Notes: generated by a model from the sequence alone, not told the origin. A DNA stretch of 64,000 bases from Sialis fuliginosa (GCA_961205875.1 OY540815.1:9486001-9550000), one strand, 5' to 3'; shown: positions 11,755 through 24,700, numbered from the stretch's first letter. Numbers and translations are program-made.

Positions 11755-12783
11755 ATATGATGTGATCTATGAATATATAATATCATGTGCATGTAATTAA
11801 TATAATCGATATAATTTATCATTTTATTTAAAAATTTTAATTGAAAAATTTCATTTTACAATTAAGTAAGTAGGTATATACCTACCTAATTTTTTTTTCA
11901 AAAGCACAAATTATTTTCTGATGAAACGAGACAAAACACTAGATTAAGGTAAGTCTCCTCTCGTATCATCTAAATTTATGCTTGTTTCGTCCTGGTATCG
12001 TCTCGGTCTCAATCTCGTATATAAGATGAAACTTCTTGACGCCAAGCCCTAATAGAATAAATATTAAATTTTTTATTTAAAAAAGATAGTATTAATATAA
12101 ATAAAAATAAATTTAAAAATAAAATATAAAACAAACAAGCATCAATCATAATTCAATCGAAGAACAATGTTCCGTTTCACATATGTCGCAACCTAATCAA
12201 TGCGATGAAAGGGTTAATGTGAAAGTAATTTATCTTCAGAAGAGTTTGTGAATTAAAAACTAAAGACATAACGAATCGGTGAGAAGCTCCGGTAGCGTCA
12301 TCTGGCCGCGTCAGGTAAAAGGGTGGAAGCCCTTCGAGCACGTGATAAATTGATCTAATTGCTTTCAGGCGACCGATCGTTGCGGTCCGACTCTGACCAA
12401 GTTGTACATTACATACAGCTTTACTTAACTAACAAATATGATTCTACATACATATACATATATGCACAAATATACAGTACAGTTCCAAAAGAAGCAAATC
12501 TTATATATGTATAATACAATATAATAAATAATATATTTATATATAATAACTATACTATGATGTCTATATTAATTAGGTAGTCAGAAAATAGTAAGAGAAA
12601 TAAACAATCAAAAATAGGAAAAAATAAAAAATAAAACATAAAATATAGAATAACGTGAAAAAAACAACAGAAAAAAAAAACACTAGAAAAAAAATATATA
12701 TATACACTACAGTTCAAGTCTGGCTGAGGGGCTACGCCCGATGGCCAATAAATTTAAAAAAATAACTATACTATAAATATATA
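11755..12783. other. AT-rich DNA with a complex island
   Basis: No gene. The segment 12270-12420 is clearly more complex, containing GCGTCATCTGGCCGCGTCAG, an E-box CACGTG near 12340 and a polypyrimidine-CAG (about 12360) followed by GCGACCGATCG, which could be a splice acceptor of an untranslated exon. No donor or reading frame confirms this. Confidence 0.4.
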
Positions 12784-13387
12784 AGGTACTGGCACTAGTC
12801 TTATAGATATGAACCCAGTAATGGCTATTTTTAAAATAAATGTACTGAATTAGAAATATTTGTTGATATTTGATTACTATAGTAATCAAATATCAACAAA
12901 TATTTGGTATACATTTCTGAATTTTAATCTATATATACATTTAACTATCTTACAGCGTGATTTGATGACAATCGGCCAATAGGTGTCACAATGGTGGACA
13001 TTTAAACTAATTATTAGTATAATTTATTTATTACTTATTATATTATCATAGCAACTACTTTACATTGTTTCATATTTGACGATTATTTCTTTTATAGATC
13101 TTTTGTGTCGTAGTACTTATCATTTTGCAATCATTAGTAAGTGTCCATCACTGCGTGCTCATTACTGGTTTAACTTTATCCATTACTGGAGAAAAAACAT
13201 AAACAAAATAAAAGGATGTAATTTAAAAACAAACTATATTTGCGGACTTTGGTAATTAAATTGATTAAATAAAGAGCTACTTGTTTTATTAGTAACATGA
13301 GTTCATGATAATTACAAAAAAGAAGCCCGTCAAACACAAAAACAGTAAACATTGCTCTTATAGCGGCATTAACTGGTGCCAGTACCT
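12784..13387. mobile_element. MITE, TA-duplicating, copy B
   Basis: An inverted relative of the element at 2479-3018. It begins AGGTACTGGCACTAG and ends CTGGTGCCAGTACCT, with TA on each side (12782-12783 and 13388-13389). Inside it carries a perfect 52-bp palindrome that copy A lacks. Confidence 0.8.
12854..12905. repeat. Perfect 52-bp palindrome inside MITE copy B
   Basis: The 26 bases to 12879 are the exact reverse complement of the 26 from 12880, with no spacer. Copy A of the MITE carries only one arm (the AATCAAATATCAACAAATAT segment near 2930-2950), so the second arm here is a local inverted duplication. Confidence 0.9.
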
Positions 13388-13389
13388 TA

Positions 13390-16300
13390 TATAATAATAA
13401 TAATAATAATAATAACTATTTCCTAATTTTTTTATACATATAACTTTTTTTAGAATCATATCGCCCAAAACTATTCTCTCGCCTAATTTCGTTTTATGCT
13501 TGTTTTACACCAAACTGACAAAACACCTATATAGTCATTAATTTTATACTTAATTAAATTATGCTTTTACAATAGCATGTTTTTTTATTAGAATTATTAT
13601 ACAAATGTACATAAATATTGATATATTGCAAACGATTACTGCTAATAGGAACATAGCATTAAGTAAGACGTTGATCTATGATACACTATAAATGTAATTT
13701 ATATGAGTTCACATCCCAGACATACAATACATTTTATTTGTTACCTTTTTCCTCTGATCTCAAAAGAGGTTTCTTACATTCCAAAACGATTAATCACACT
13801 ATTTTTAGAGAAATTATATGTATAATACATTGATAGTTTTTCTATTGAAATCATTCCTCAATAGAATTTCTTTTCCCTTATATTCAATTTAAATATTATA
13901 AAAATATAATAAATATTATTAAGAAAATTAAAATAATAATTAATTCATATTAACGAGGCTGTACTATAACTAAAGTGTTTCATACAATGAAAAATAATGC
14001 AACGTATCGTATGACATCTTATTCAATGAAAAAAATGAGTATTTAAAAAACTATTTGTGCAGTATTGAATAACTACTTGGTACATGTGGGTTCATAGAAA
14101 GAAACCCGCTTGTAAACCTAACCTTTTCATTGGCGACAGAACATTACAAAAACGTCATACATTTTACAAGAACTTGTCAATGTATGCTGACAGTTAACTC
14201 TTCAAATAGACAGCCCATACTTGTGTTTGTTTGCTATAGAAATGTTTAAGAGACTGTACAAACGATTTTTCTAAAAGAATTTGTGTCATTTTATCATAGA
14301 AAAATATAAAAATCTATATATTCAAACTATTTATAATTGCATATTATTATTTTACTAGATTTTTATATAAAAACTATTTTTTAAATTTTATTATTTGGTG
14401 AATGCCCGCGCAACTGGTTCTTCATATCCCTACCAGGACAGAATCTCTTTCTACTGCGCCATCCGCCCATACTACTGCTCAACTCCATAATCTTAGGGTC
14501 TTAGGCTTTTCTTCTTCATTTATTTTAATGTATATCTCGAATCAATTCAGGTATCATAAACAAACCAAACGAAAAAACACACAAAACTAAATTGGAATAA
14601 CTATAGTATATCAGAAAACAATTATAATAATGATAATTCTTCTTCTTTTTTTACTTATTTTTACCGACTCTATCGTTTGTAGTTTCAATAAATAGTAAAA
14701 CATTACACATTCAACAACGTATACTTAAGTATTATTTTCAAATCGGTCTTTAAATATGCATACATTTAAATCTATTTCTTATCATGCTATGGAGCATAAG
14801 TCACTTTTTTGGTTCAAATCAATGTACAGGCTGTAATTTTTGAGTAAACTTTTTTTTTATCTTTAAATTTTTGTCGATCTGTTAAACCCGATTAAGCAAA
14901 AAATATAGCTAAATATAAACAATATTAATTTGTAAAAAAAAATCCAAGAAATATCGATTATTTAATAGCTGCTAACTAACAAATCCTTATTTAGCAACCC
15001 AGAAAACCTTTAATAAGGTATTAATTAATAGCTACGATACTAACAAATCAACTCATTATTGTTAATTTATCAATTTTAATTTGTTTATAATAAGGGAACG
15101 GGGTCTCGGCAGTCTTATGGCATTTGATAGTCTTAAAGTTAATGATGTAAGCTATATTTTAAAAAAATGTTGGAGTCTGTAGGATTGCGCCAAGCTGAGA
15201 TATGAATAATTCAACTTATTTGTTAATTTATCAATTTTAATTGACATTTTCAGTGATTTTGTAACATTTTTTTAGGGGGAAAGAGGGCGGAGAAATAAAT
15301 CTCGCCCAGGGCGCCAGACTTGCTAAGGCCGGCTCTGTATGTAAATCAATAATGTTTTAATTTTTACATACCTAGATTCTTATTAAAGAGACAGATATCA
15401 ATATAGAAAACATATTACAGTAGGGTTTCTATTTACGTGGTGCAATTTTCATGCAAATTCAGGGATTCCCCGTTTCGGCGAGTGGAGTATCAAATGAAAG
15501 CTGAAAATTCAAGGAATTTAAATATATGTAAACATTTTGTTATTATTAAAATCTTCGTTTAGCAATTGTATTGTATTTATATTGTATTGTATTATATTTT
15601 CAGATAGTGATCAAAATTACCTGATGAAAACATATAAAAATAAAATAAATAAAATTGAAAAACAAACTTATTTTATGTTATGTTTTACATTAATTTTTTT
15701 TTATACATTAATTTTTTTTAAACATTCTTATTTTCGTGAATATTCATATAAATAAAGATTCTTTTTCTGTCAATTTTAATTGATTAATTTGGTTTAACGC
15801 GATTTTAGAAAATTATGGAACATATCAAGCAATCCTTTCTAAGCGATTTTTTATACGCGTTTACTGTAGAACGTATCTACCGCGTAAAAAGAAACCATAC
15901 CGTATTCTGATTGATATTTTTACTCAAACAACTGTGTATTTATTGAGTTTATCTAATAGCATTTTCCTCATATATAAATTAAGCTGTTTCTTTTTAATTC
16001 CATTTTGACAGCAACTTTATTACATAAAAGCCATTCAAGTGAAATTCTGTATCTGACAAAGACATTTGGCAACAAATAAGCACCATCGCCACAATCTTGT
16101 GTTATCGCTTCTCGGCACATGATCGGCGAACCTCAAAGTAGCAGGCCATGATGAGGGTTTACCGGACGGTTGACCAATAGGGTGCGGCGGTCAGCGCATC
16201 GATCGGCCCGGCCAGGGATGACCGGGGTGGTGTGGTGGTGGGACATGAATAATGTATGCGCGCAGATGTCGAATACGTGTTGGTATCCTGCAACCTACGT

Positions 16301-16399
16301 TACTGTCTACCGTAGAGTTATAGTAGGCACGCGCCTTTGAAAAAAAATAATAGACTGAGGACAAATCGCAGTAGATATATACGAAGTATATTTCGGTCA
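13390..16399. other. AT-rich gene-free DNA with transposon tips and a GC-rich island
   Basis: No gene is seen. About 15280-15345 is GC-rich and ends GCCGGCTCTGT; read in reverse, ACAGAGCCGGCCTTAG resembles a hAT-type tip, but I find no partner end. About 15430-15510 resembles the TATCAAATGAAAG class of dispersed repeat (compare 24295-24330). The 16080-16320 block is GC-rich and complex (GATCGGCCCGGCCAGGG, a CCAAT box, GGGGTGGTGTGGTGGTGGG) and may be a conserved element. A 110-codon minus frame across it is not convincing. Confidence 0.45.
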
Positions 16400-17430
16400 T
16401 TCCATAAATAACTACACATTTTTTGCTTCCTCGCAATATCGAAGAAGCGAGAAGCTTTGTGATCGTTTTAGAATGAGACAAAAAAATTGGGTAAATACGG
16501 AGAGTCTGGGGGTCCTCTGTCAAAAACTCTGAAAATCACGTGTTGATGTGTTAGAATAGAGTAGAGTATGTTGTATCTATGTTAATATATTATTTAGTTC
16601 ATAAACAGAAATTCATAAACCTAACCTAACCCTACCTGAAAACGAACCAATATATCTGGACTACTCTAACTTAAACTAAATAATTAAATATAACACAGCT
16701 AAACGTGGTCAGTCGTTTTATAAAATGCGTGATTTATAAAAGTTGTTAACACTAATCTAGTCACGCATGCGCGTCAACCCTATTCTGAATAACTATATAC
16801 TTGAATTTTCACAAATCTGACAGAGGACCCCCAGACTCTCCGTATTAGCCAAAAATTGTTCTCCAATTTCAAAATTTTAAATTGATTCCGTTTCAAGTCA
16901 AGATAAACACTTTTCGTTTCCTATCTGTATGTCTGTCTGTGTGTTCGTGTTTCCGTCACCGATATTAATGAAACTTGGTTGGATGGTTGGGTCTGGCTTG
17001 AGGACGGTCCCATTTCAAAATCATCAAAAACGTGTATATGGGGAAGGGGTGGCATCCCAAAATATTTATTTTTTAAGATATCTTAAGAACGACACCATGT
17101 TAGGTACGTGAAAATTTTATAGAATATTTTTTGTAGAGCATTAAATTCCTATAATATAGGCAGGTCAACAATGTTTGTTGTAAAATATTCCCTTACAAAG
17201 ATTTATCTCAATTTGCTTTAAAAAATCGTGTTTTTTTTTTAAATTGATATTACTCGTATTTACTTTGACATATTAAATGTCATTTTGACGTCTTAAATGT
17301 CATTTTAACGTTTGCATAAATTTAGATTTAGATTGAAATTGTAAAAAAATAAAAAATATATCAAAAAAATAATCAGGTACGTCTTAAAAAATATATACAG
17401 TTAAAAATCTTCTCTGAACTAGTACTAAAA
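16400..17430 (-). repeat. Dispersed repeat, copy 2 (interrupted by a MITE)
   Basis: Reverse-complement relative of 4945-5500. It is split by the MITE at 16490-16850. It also contains a local tandem duplication of a TTAAATGTCATTTTGACGTC-like unit at about 17270-17315 that the other copy lacks. Confidence 0.75.
16490..16850. mobile_element. MITE with GGYWAATACGG ends and 8-bp duplication
   Basis: 361 bp starting GGTAAATACGGAGAGTCTGG and ending CCAGACTCTCCGTATTAGCC, an inverted repeat of about 30 bp. The 8-bp duplication AAAAATTG flanks it (16482-16489 and 16851-16858). The same family occurs twice, nested, in BLM intron 2. The dispersed repeat at 5400-5420 shows the locus without insertion. 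Eight-bp duplications occur with hAT, P and Merlin elements; GG ends do not fit hAT well, so the superfamily is open. Confidence 0.85.
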
Positions 17431-17558
17431 CATATATACAAGTATGTAACAACGACCGAAAAAGTCATGCTTATAACAAACAACAGACAAAAACAACAAA
17501 AACAATGGTTATGACTTATCAAATACAAACCATAAAACCATAAAAATTGTAAGAGTTT

Positions 17559-17603
17559 AGACTTACACGTGTTTCAATAGCAATGCTATCATCATCAGAG
17601 TCT
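17559..17603 (-). ncRNA. Hammerhead ribozyme, type I, intact core (Penelope-like)
   Basis: Read on the minus strand, the box CTGATGA runs from 17598 to 17592. Helix II is ATAGC/GCTAT with loop ATT. The second core box GAA runs 17575 to 17573. Helix III is the self-complementary ACACGTGT (17572 to 17565). The cleavage-site base is A17564, preceded by GU as required. Helix I pairs AGACT (17603 to 17599) with AGTCT (17563 to 17559), and further inverted sequence (CCATAAAAATTGTAAG at 17539-17554 with its complement at 17610-17625) extends it. Every invariant core position I can check is present. Such ribozymes are known in Penelope-like retroelements, where the short helix III favours cleavage as a dimer. 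Confidence 0.8.
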
Positions 17604-17973
17604 TAAAGACACTTACAATTTTTATGGTTAGGGGATTTGTATTTGATAACCGAAAGAGTGTGTAGTACCACAAAATGTTCTAAATTATGGTAGAAAATAA
17701 ATTTTTAATACAAATAAATTATTTTTTTAATTGATCACTCGGAGCTGAACCGAAAATCGAAAAAACCGGAAAAACCGGAACCAAATCAAAATATATTTTT
17801 TTACTTGAACCGGAAAGAAAACCGAAACGAAAAAAATAACGGTTCGAAGCCCTGGATTAAACTATAGTTACACTGGAGTAACTCTAGTTTACACATGCTC
17901 CATTTCTCTCATTCTTGACGACCATCTTAAAATACGAATTGCGCTGTCCAGTTCTATACTATATAGTTATATC

Positions 17974-18260
17974 CAGTGGCGTAGGAACGGGGGGGGGGGG
18001 GGGTTGAAACCCCCCCCCCCGAAATTTTAAAAGATATGAAATTAGTATAACAATTTTGAATTAAATAACCGTTTTGTGATAATAACCCCCCCCCGAAATT
18101 TTCAAAGTTATTAAAATATGTGAAATAAGTAAGAAATTTTTGATCATATAATTCATTTTATTAAATTATATAACTAAAAAAAATAATAATTTCACATATT
18201 TTTGGAATACCAAACTTAACCCCCCCCCCCCCCCCGAAAATTTTTCTTACTACGCCACTG
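17974..18260. mobile_element. hAT-type MITE with long G/C tracts
   Basis: Ends CAGTGGCGTAGGAACG and CTTACTACGCCACTG are inverted. A perfect 8-bp duplication GTTATATC flanks the element (17966-17973 and 18261-18268). It carries several long homopolymer G or C runs just inside the ends and in the middle. A decayed relative begins near 19102 (CAGTGGCATAGTAAGAAA). Confidence 0.85.
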
Positions 18261-18268
18261 GTTATATC

Positions 18269-21200
18269 TTTGTAAACAGAAAAAATAGCGTTGTAAAATT
18301 TAAGTACAAAATTCATTTTTTTTATTATTATCAGTAGGTACTCAACTACGTGAATTAAAAATAACTAAATTAAATTTTCACAGCCTTGCATATATAGAGC
18401 ATGGCTGTGCATCTGATTCGGGGGGGGGGGTCGTTTGGGTGATATCTTCACTTTAATTAACCAAATTTGATACTTTATGCTAATACAGAATGCATGTCTC
18501 TATGTATGTGGTTTTAGCTTTAACAAAATTGATCTGATCTACAATTTTTCATATTACTTATTGTATAAAGTATATGAAATTAGTTGAACAAAAATCAATC
18601 TAGTGCATTCATAATAGAGCTCTATGGTTTATAACAGAGAACAACGACGGCCACCACCGCGGTGTCGACCGGACCCGGGTCTGACCCGGCCCAACCGACC
18701 GGACCCTTTCTTGTTGTCAAGATTTGCTTGTTCAGCCCAACCCCAAGCAAATCAGACCGAGCGTGCCCCGGTTAAATATTAAATTCAACCGCTATCGAAC
18801 GCGATTCAGAAATATCCATGTTTGTAAATAACTTTCTACGTGTATTGTGATCATTTTCTTCACTTGATTTACTCTACGAGTATATAAAATTTATTAATAT
18901 TGATGTATATACCTATAAATATTTATTTAATTTAGTTTTTGTCGTTTTTAATAAATAGAAAAAAAGTTTGATCAAAAACTTGTCTTCTTATTTCTGATTT
19001 TTAGAATCATTTCAAGCTTGGAGAAAGCCTTAATGTTAACCCCTCAACTATTTCAATCAGAAGTTACTCTTTCAATTACCTAGTTAGTTATATACATACC
19101 AGTGGCATAGTAAGAAAAAAAATCTGGGGGAGGATAAATACATATAAGTAAAATAAAGGTATTTTGAACTGATGTTTTCCCAAAACATACGTTTTTTTAG
19201 AACACTGAATAATTCAGGGGGGAGGGTTGTCACCCCCTCCCTCCGTTATACTACTTAAATAATATGATCATTTCACGTATTGACAGATTAAAAAAAGAAA
19301 TTATAACATTAGATTTCCATTAAAATATTTCTCAAGTTACCGGGAACTCGCAATGACAGGTTTGCGACCGCTGATCTAATTACTATCTACTATTATTATC
19401 AATACAAAATCATCCATGTTAATAAAAAAATAATAATAATATAAGATACCTATGCCTAAGTAGGTAAGTATTATAAAGTATTGACGTAAAATTATACAAA
19501 TCAATGAAGGAAATTTATTTCGAGTAGACAATTACCTATGGAAACAAATGTTATTTTCCTTATATAATAAATGCAAATACTAAAAGCTAGAGGTGAATTT
19601 CCAGAATACACACACACACACACACACATACATATGTACTGGTCGGATACTCTTTGTTTTTCTGCACAACTCTCGTCCGGTTGTCTGGAGTATTCCCTCC
19701 AGGTTCAATTATTTCTTACCTCATCGAGTCGTTACTATAATTCACCAAAAATTAATACATGAATTATATTATTTCTATGAGGATACAAGTCTTGAGGCTT
19801 CCGCGGTGATCTTGATATGGATCTTGGCTTCTGGGTGTAAGCCGCGTCGGTTTGGTCGTATTATCGGTCAACGTTTCGTCACACATTGCCAAGATCCATT
19901 TCTATATGAGGAGTTAAAAAATCGAGAATCTGATAAAGATTTTGTTTTAATTACCTATGTGTATGAAATTATAATGGTTAATATTTACCAGTTGGATTTT
20001 AAAAAAACATCTCTTGTTTGGTGACATAGTACTCTGCAGCTATAGATGAATGTGTTTTTGATGTACTTACTTAAAGATCTCTTTTTATGATAATTCTAAG
20101 GTAAAAATTCGCATAGTACAGTGTAAAAAAAGTCGTAAATAGGTTGATAACTACTGCATTATAGTAGGATGAAAATATTTAATATAAAGAAATATTAACA
20201 ATAGCTCTCGTTTTAAGGTTATTGGCCTAGCAAAATAGTGAACTATCTGTATTTTTTTCAATAAAAAAAAGATTTGATTTATAAAAATTTTGTTTTTAAT
20301 TTATATGCATTTAATATCCAATTACTCAAGATCCATACATCCAATATATATTTTTTTTAAATAGTAAAATATATGAGCTATCCATAAATAGCATATTAAA
20401 ATATTAGACTTTTATCTATACATTGCTCTAATGATCGAATAACCTTAATACAAATGTCAAATCAGTACCAATAGTCTTAAAAATCAGTACGTATATAGTC
20501 ACTTTAATTATATCCAAAATACTTTTAATTTATCTAATTTTCAAAATATGTATTTATATGTAGCACGAAAACCTGAAATACATCTAACCAGAACTCAATT
20601 TCCTCCGATTCAAACATACATCGTCTTTGCCAAAAGCGGAATCCAGAACTATATATATGGGCGAAGAGAGCTCTTCTGTCAAGCGGGATTGAAACAAAAC
20701 AGATATCTAGTTATAGATGTGAGAGGCATTACCGGGAATAATATTATTGTTAGCCGAATCGGGCGGATACTTTTCTAACATAAACTCCGGAGCACGCAGG
20801 TATTTGAGAAACTTCTAATGTAAACTTTGCTGCCGCTTTCGGTTATTGATTCTCTAATGAACCATGCGACTTGCGTTAATTCATGTCTAATATCTTCATA
20901 ATATCCACATACATTACAGTAGAGTACATGTAAATTTGTTATTATTATTAACCATATACCTAATCTAATTTTTTTATAAAATACAACTAACATTTATTAT
21001 AATTATTGTTTAGCGCGTACTTACATTTCGCCAGTTTTTTAGAACCGCGCTAACAATTACTTCTTCTTCTTCTTATGATGGCGTTCTTTTCTTAATAATA
21101 CAGCCAATGAGGTCTTCATATCTTGTGTGACTTGAGCGTTATTTTATTATTATTATTATTATTTATAACAATTACTTGTTGACGATGGACAGTGATGAAT

Positions 21201-21377
21201 TTATAATAAGGCATACTATGCACCAGCCTAGGGCATCACCACAAAAGATTACTTTTTTATCCTAATTAGAACTATTTCGGTTATTATAATTCTGATAAAA
21301 AATTATATGTTTGCACAGGACTTTATGATCACTTCATTATGGTTTCAGCACTTTTTAATGATAAGAATTATAAAAAA
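18269..21377. other. Gene-free DNA with repeat remnants and islands
   Basis: Contents are a GC-rich complex patch at 18640-18790 (CGGACCCGGGTCTGACCCGG) and a decayed hAT-like block at 19100-19255. There is a CA repeat at 19608-19628, an inverted-repeat patch at 19794-19910 containing GGATCTTGGC on both strands, and a patch at 20570-20900 of normal base composition with no convincing frame. An ATT microsatellite is near 21143-21163. The 143-codon plus frame at 19593-20024 begins at a non-canonical start and reads through the CA repeat, so I do not call it. Confidence 0.4.
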
Positions 21378-21720
21378 TAAAACGGCCAAGTGCGTGTTGG
21401 GCACGCGTATGATTGGTTTCCGTAGTCATTACAATTTATAAACAAGAGTTATTTTAATTTTTTTATAAACTATTCTAGCTACAGTGTTCGTTATAATTTT
21501 CATTGAAAGTACTAACTACAAACTACATTCTGGATTTTTTTTAGATTTTTTGCATCGATAGTTTAGAAACTAAAAGGAGTGGGGGGCGCTCTGATAACGA
21601 CATTTAAATGTAAATATATCGTGACTGAAGGGTTAAAATCAAAAGATCATATAACATTTTTTGTTGCATTTTAGGAGACGTATCTAAAGATACCCTACTC
21701 AATGGGGTAAGTGAAAAAAA
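21378..21720 (+). repeat. Dispersed repeat, AAACGGCCAAGTG family, copy 1
   Basis: Begins AAACGGCCAAGTGCGTGTTG and shares with 40713-41329 the run TTCCGTAGTCATT, ACAGTGTTCGTTATAATTTT, TTTTTTGCATCGATAGTTTA, GCGCTCTGATAACGACATT and ATATCGTGACTGAAGGGTTA. Only the left end is recognisable here. This is a widespread type of arthropod non-coding element; no ORF is present. Confidence 0.7.
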
Positions 21721-24700
21721 AATTTAGTACAATTTTCTATCTATGAAAGGGTCCAAAATAATAATAATAATTTACCCTATCTAATGACATCTCACTCAAT
21801 TTTCGTTGATAAAGGAATTATTGTATTCAAAAAATCTAGATATTTTTTTTTGTACCTACTATGTAATTTTAATTGGGTGACGTAATTCCCGCACAAACGC
21901 TGATGGTCAAGGAGCTATTAAGACTACCTTGTCTTTATATACCTTGGGATTTAGTCATACAAATCAGAACATTTTTGAGATAGCTGAAAATTTAGTTTTA
22001 AATTAAGTAATAATGCATTTTTAATAAAAACTTGTTTTAAAAAAATATTTTTATTCGGAAAAAATATTAAAAAGAAATCTACCAAATTGAAGGATAATTT
22101 TTTACAGTGTATATTATAAAAGACGATAAACACAACATACGGTAGATACCAACAGGCAGTACTAGGCAAAGCAGGTAGGTATATTTCCCGATAGAATAAA
22201 ATATCATTCGATAAGCATTTCGTTTTTATTTTTGATAGGCTTGGAGAGATCTGCAATTCAATGACCTCAGAGAGTGATAGCGGTGAGCATATTGTGTTGG
22301 GACATAGGGACTTACCTTTGCGGCGAAACTGGCTGCCATGTCCATCACTCAGCCCTCACAGTTTTAATCAAATTTTAACCAGTTTACTTCCAACTGTTTT
22401 TGTTTAATGTAATATAATGTAATTTTTGTATTCTTGGTGTTAACTATGCATTATTAAGGTTATCAATTTTACTAACGTTTACCACACGGAGAAAAATATT
22501 TCATAACAATCACTCATTTTTTTAAGAAATATTACTGTTTGATTCAGTATTCTTAAAACGGGAGACAATTTTTAAATTCTTCCATATTAATGATAATATA
22601 GATTGTAAAAGATCTGGTGAAATTTTACTATGCTGCATCGTAAAAATTAAACGTTGTATTGAACAAAAAAAAACATTTGTTGAAATAAGTCTCACTCACA
22701 CACACACACCACACTCTTTCCTCTGGTGGTGGGGGAATTTGAAACTAAATACATATACATATGTATTAATTACTATGAATGTATACCTATATCTACTATT
22801 TTATACTTTAATATAAATTTTAAATGTATTATAACTTACCATTTGTTTGGTTCTTCTAAAATCTTCTACTTATAGAAGCAAACTGAGAACACAGTACAGA
22901 TGAGACTTAACTTGCGTTTATTTTCATACATTGCTAGGCCACGTGTTACGAGTACTAAAATTACAATATTAATAGTAACTTTTGTGTACAGGATCAAAAT
23001 CTATATATTATTTGTATAGTTTAATTTGTTACCAATAAAAAATATTAATATAATTAATTCTACACAATAAAAATTACAATGGAGATTGTAAAAGTTATTA
23101 AATTGACAGTACATGTTAAAACTGTTAGTATTTTTTAATAAAAATTGAAATTTTTAATCGGCAACTGTAATTTTTAATAAAAAATCAACTCCATTTTTTT
23201 ACAAACTTTTTTATAAAATCAGCCATAATATCGTCTTGAAATGTTATTGTTTTTGCGTATGTAAACAAACAGAATGTTCCAACACTGTGTCAAAGTTCAA
23301 TATTTCATTTGTTATAACAAATGGAAGAAAACTTTAAATACAAAAGTTATCAGGATAGATAAGCAGAAAATTTTGAAAATAGTTACATGTATACAGGCTG
23401 TGCCATTACAAATCAGTTACTTATATTATTTTTTAAATACAGAGTATATTTTTTAATTGATAATCTAAAAGCAATTCTTTTTCTGAACATTTTGATATAG
23501 TGGGATTATATTGAGCGGTTTAGAAATTATGACCATTTTTATAAGAAAATTGAAATATTTAATTACAACAAAAAAAATTTATTCTCTTAATTAGTTTTGG
23601 TAGGTATATACTCTATTATTGCAATATTACATCAAACATTTACAAAATTGTATTCTTTGTACAGGGTGATAATAAAAACAAATGTACACAATATTACCCT
23701 CTGAAGAAAATCTAATACAAACGATTATCAGCTATTTATATTCGAGGCGAAAACCAAATATATATAAATATTAAGTTTATCCAGTAGGAATTTGAGCGGA
23801 AGGTGCAAAGGGATAGGACACTGATGAATACGGGAATGTAATTTTGTGTGGACGGTCCCCTTGGGAAATGGGTTTCGATATCCCTGTTTTATAAATGTCT
23901 TACAAGTTCACTCAGTCCACTATGGTTTCAGAATTTATAAAATTTGCAGCCCTTTTCAGGTGTGTTTGTTTATTCTATACAATAATTTTATAAACTGGAT
24001 TTAAGCAAGAAAATAAATTCATATAAATATGAACATAACTAATTTTTTAATTTATAAATTTTGGAATTTTGTGATTATTAGTATTCCGTGAAAACGGAAC
24101 ACTTATGAAATCACTTCGGCGTTCGTCCGTCTGTCTGAAACTATTCGACGTAAATTTTTTTAATTTAGATAGTGTGGTGGCCCCATGCAGTTATAGACGT
24201 GAAGTATAGAAATGTTGAATTTTGATTCTGGGGGTTAATTTCAGGTGGTAAATTCGAAAATAAAAATAAAATTCAAAGGCATCATGTAGGGTTGTAGGGT
24301 GTCAAATGAAAGGTTATTGAAACACGAATTCAATAATATGTATGCATAATCGTATAAACTTTTTATTATTGTTTTTTTTCCGCGTTGTACTTTAATGTCA
24401 TTTGACGTTTCGACCAACATCTCGTGGTCTCCATCAGAAGTGAAGTGTCGAGTCCAGAAGGTGTAGCTGCTTAAATAAGCGTCTAGGTATAGAACATAGT
24501 TTGTAAAATGTGTTTAGAATTGAATATAGGCAATTCGAAAATGTGAAAATATATAGGGTGGTCTATTTGAAAATTTTGAAAAAAAATGGGTTCAAAGTTT
24601 TGATACATCCTGTACAAAGAATACAGCCATGTAGCAGGAGTAGCAAATGCAACGGGTCCCGCGTAGCTGGGGACCCTGCGGCTTAGTGAAAAAATGTATC

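Noticed and set aside
16191..16523. 110-codon minus frame over a GC-rich island
   Set aside because: It runs into the MITE at 16490 and has no domain or splice support.
19794..19910. Fourth hammerhead-like motif on the minus strand (GACGAAACGTTGACC context)
   Set aside because: The CTGATGA box is not present (CTCATAT-like instead) and helices cannot be assigned with confidence.
19593..20024. 143-codon frame with a His-Thr run
   Set aside because: The His-Thr run is a CA microsatellite, the start is not ATG, and the rest has no recognisable domain.
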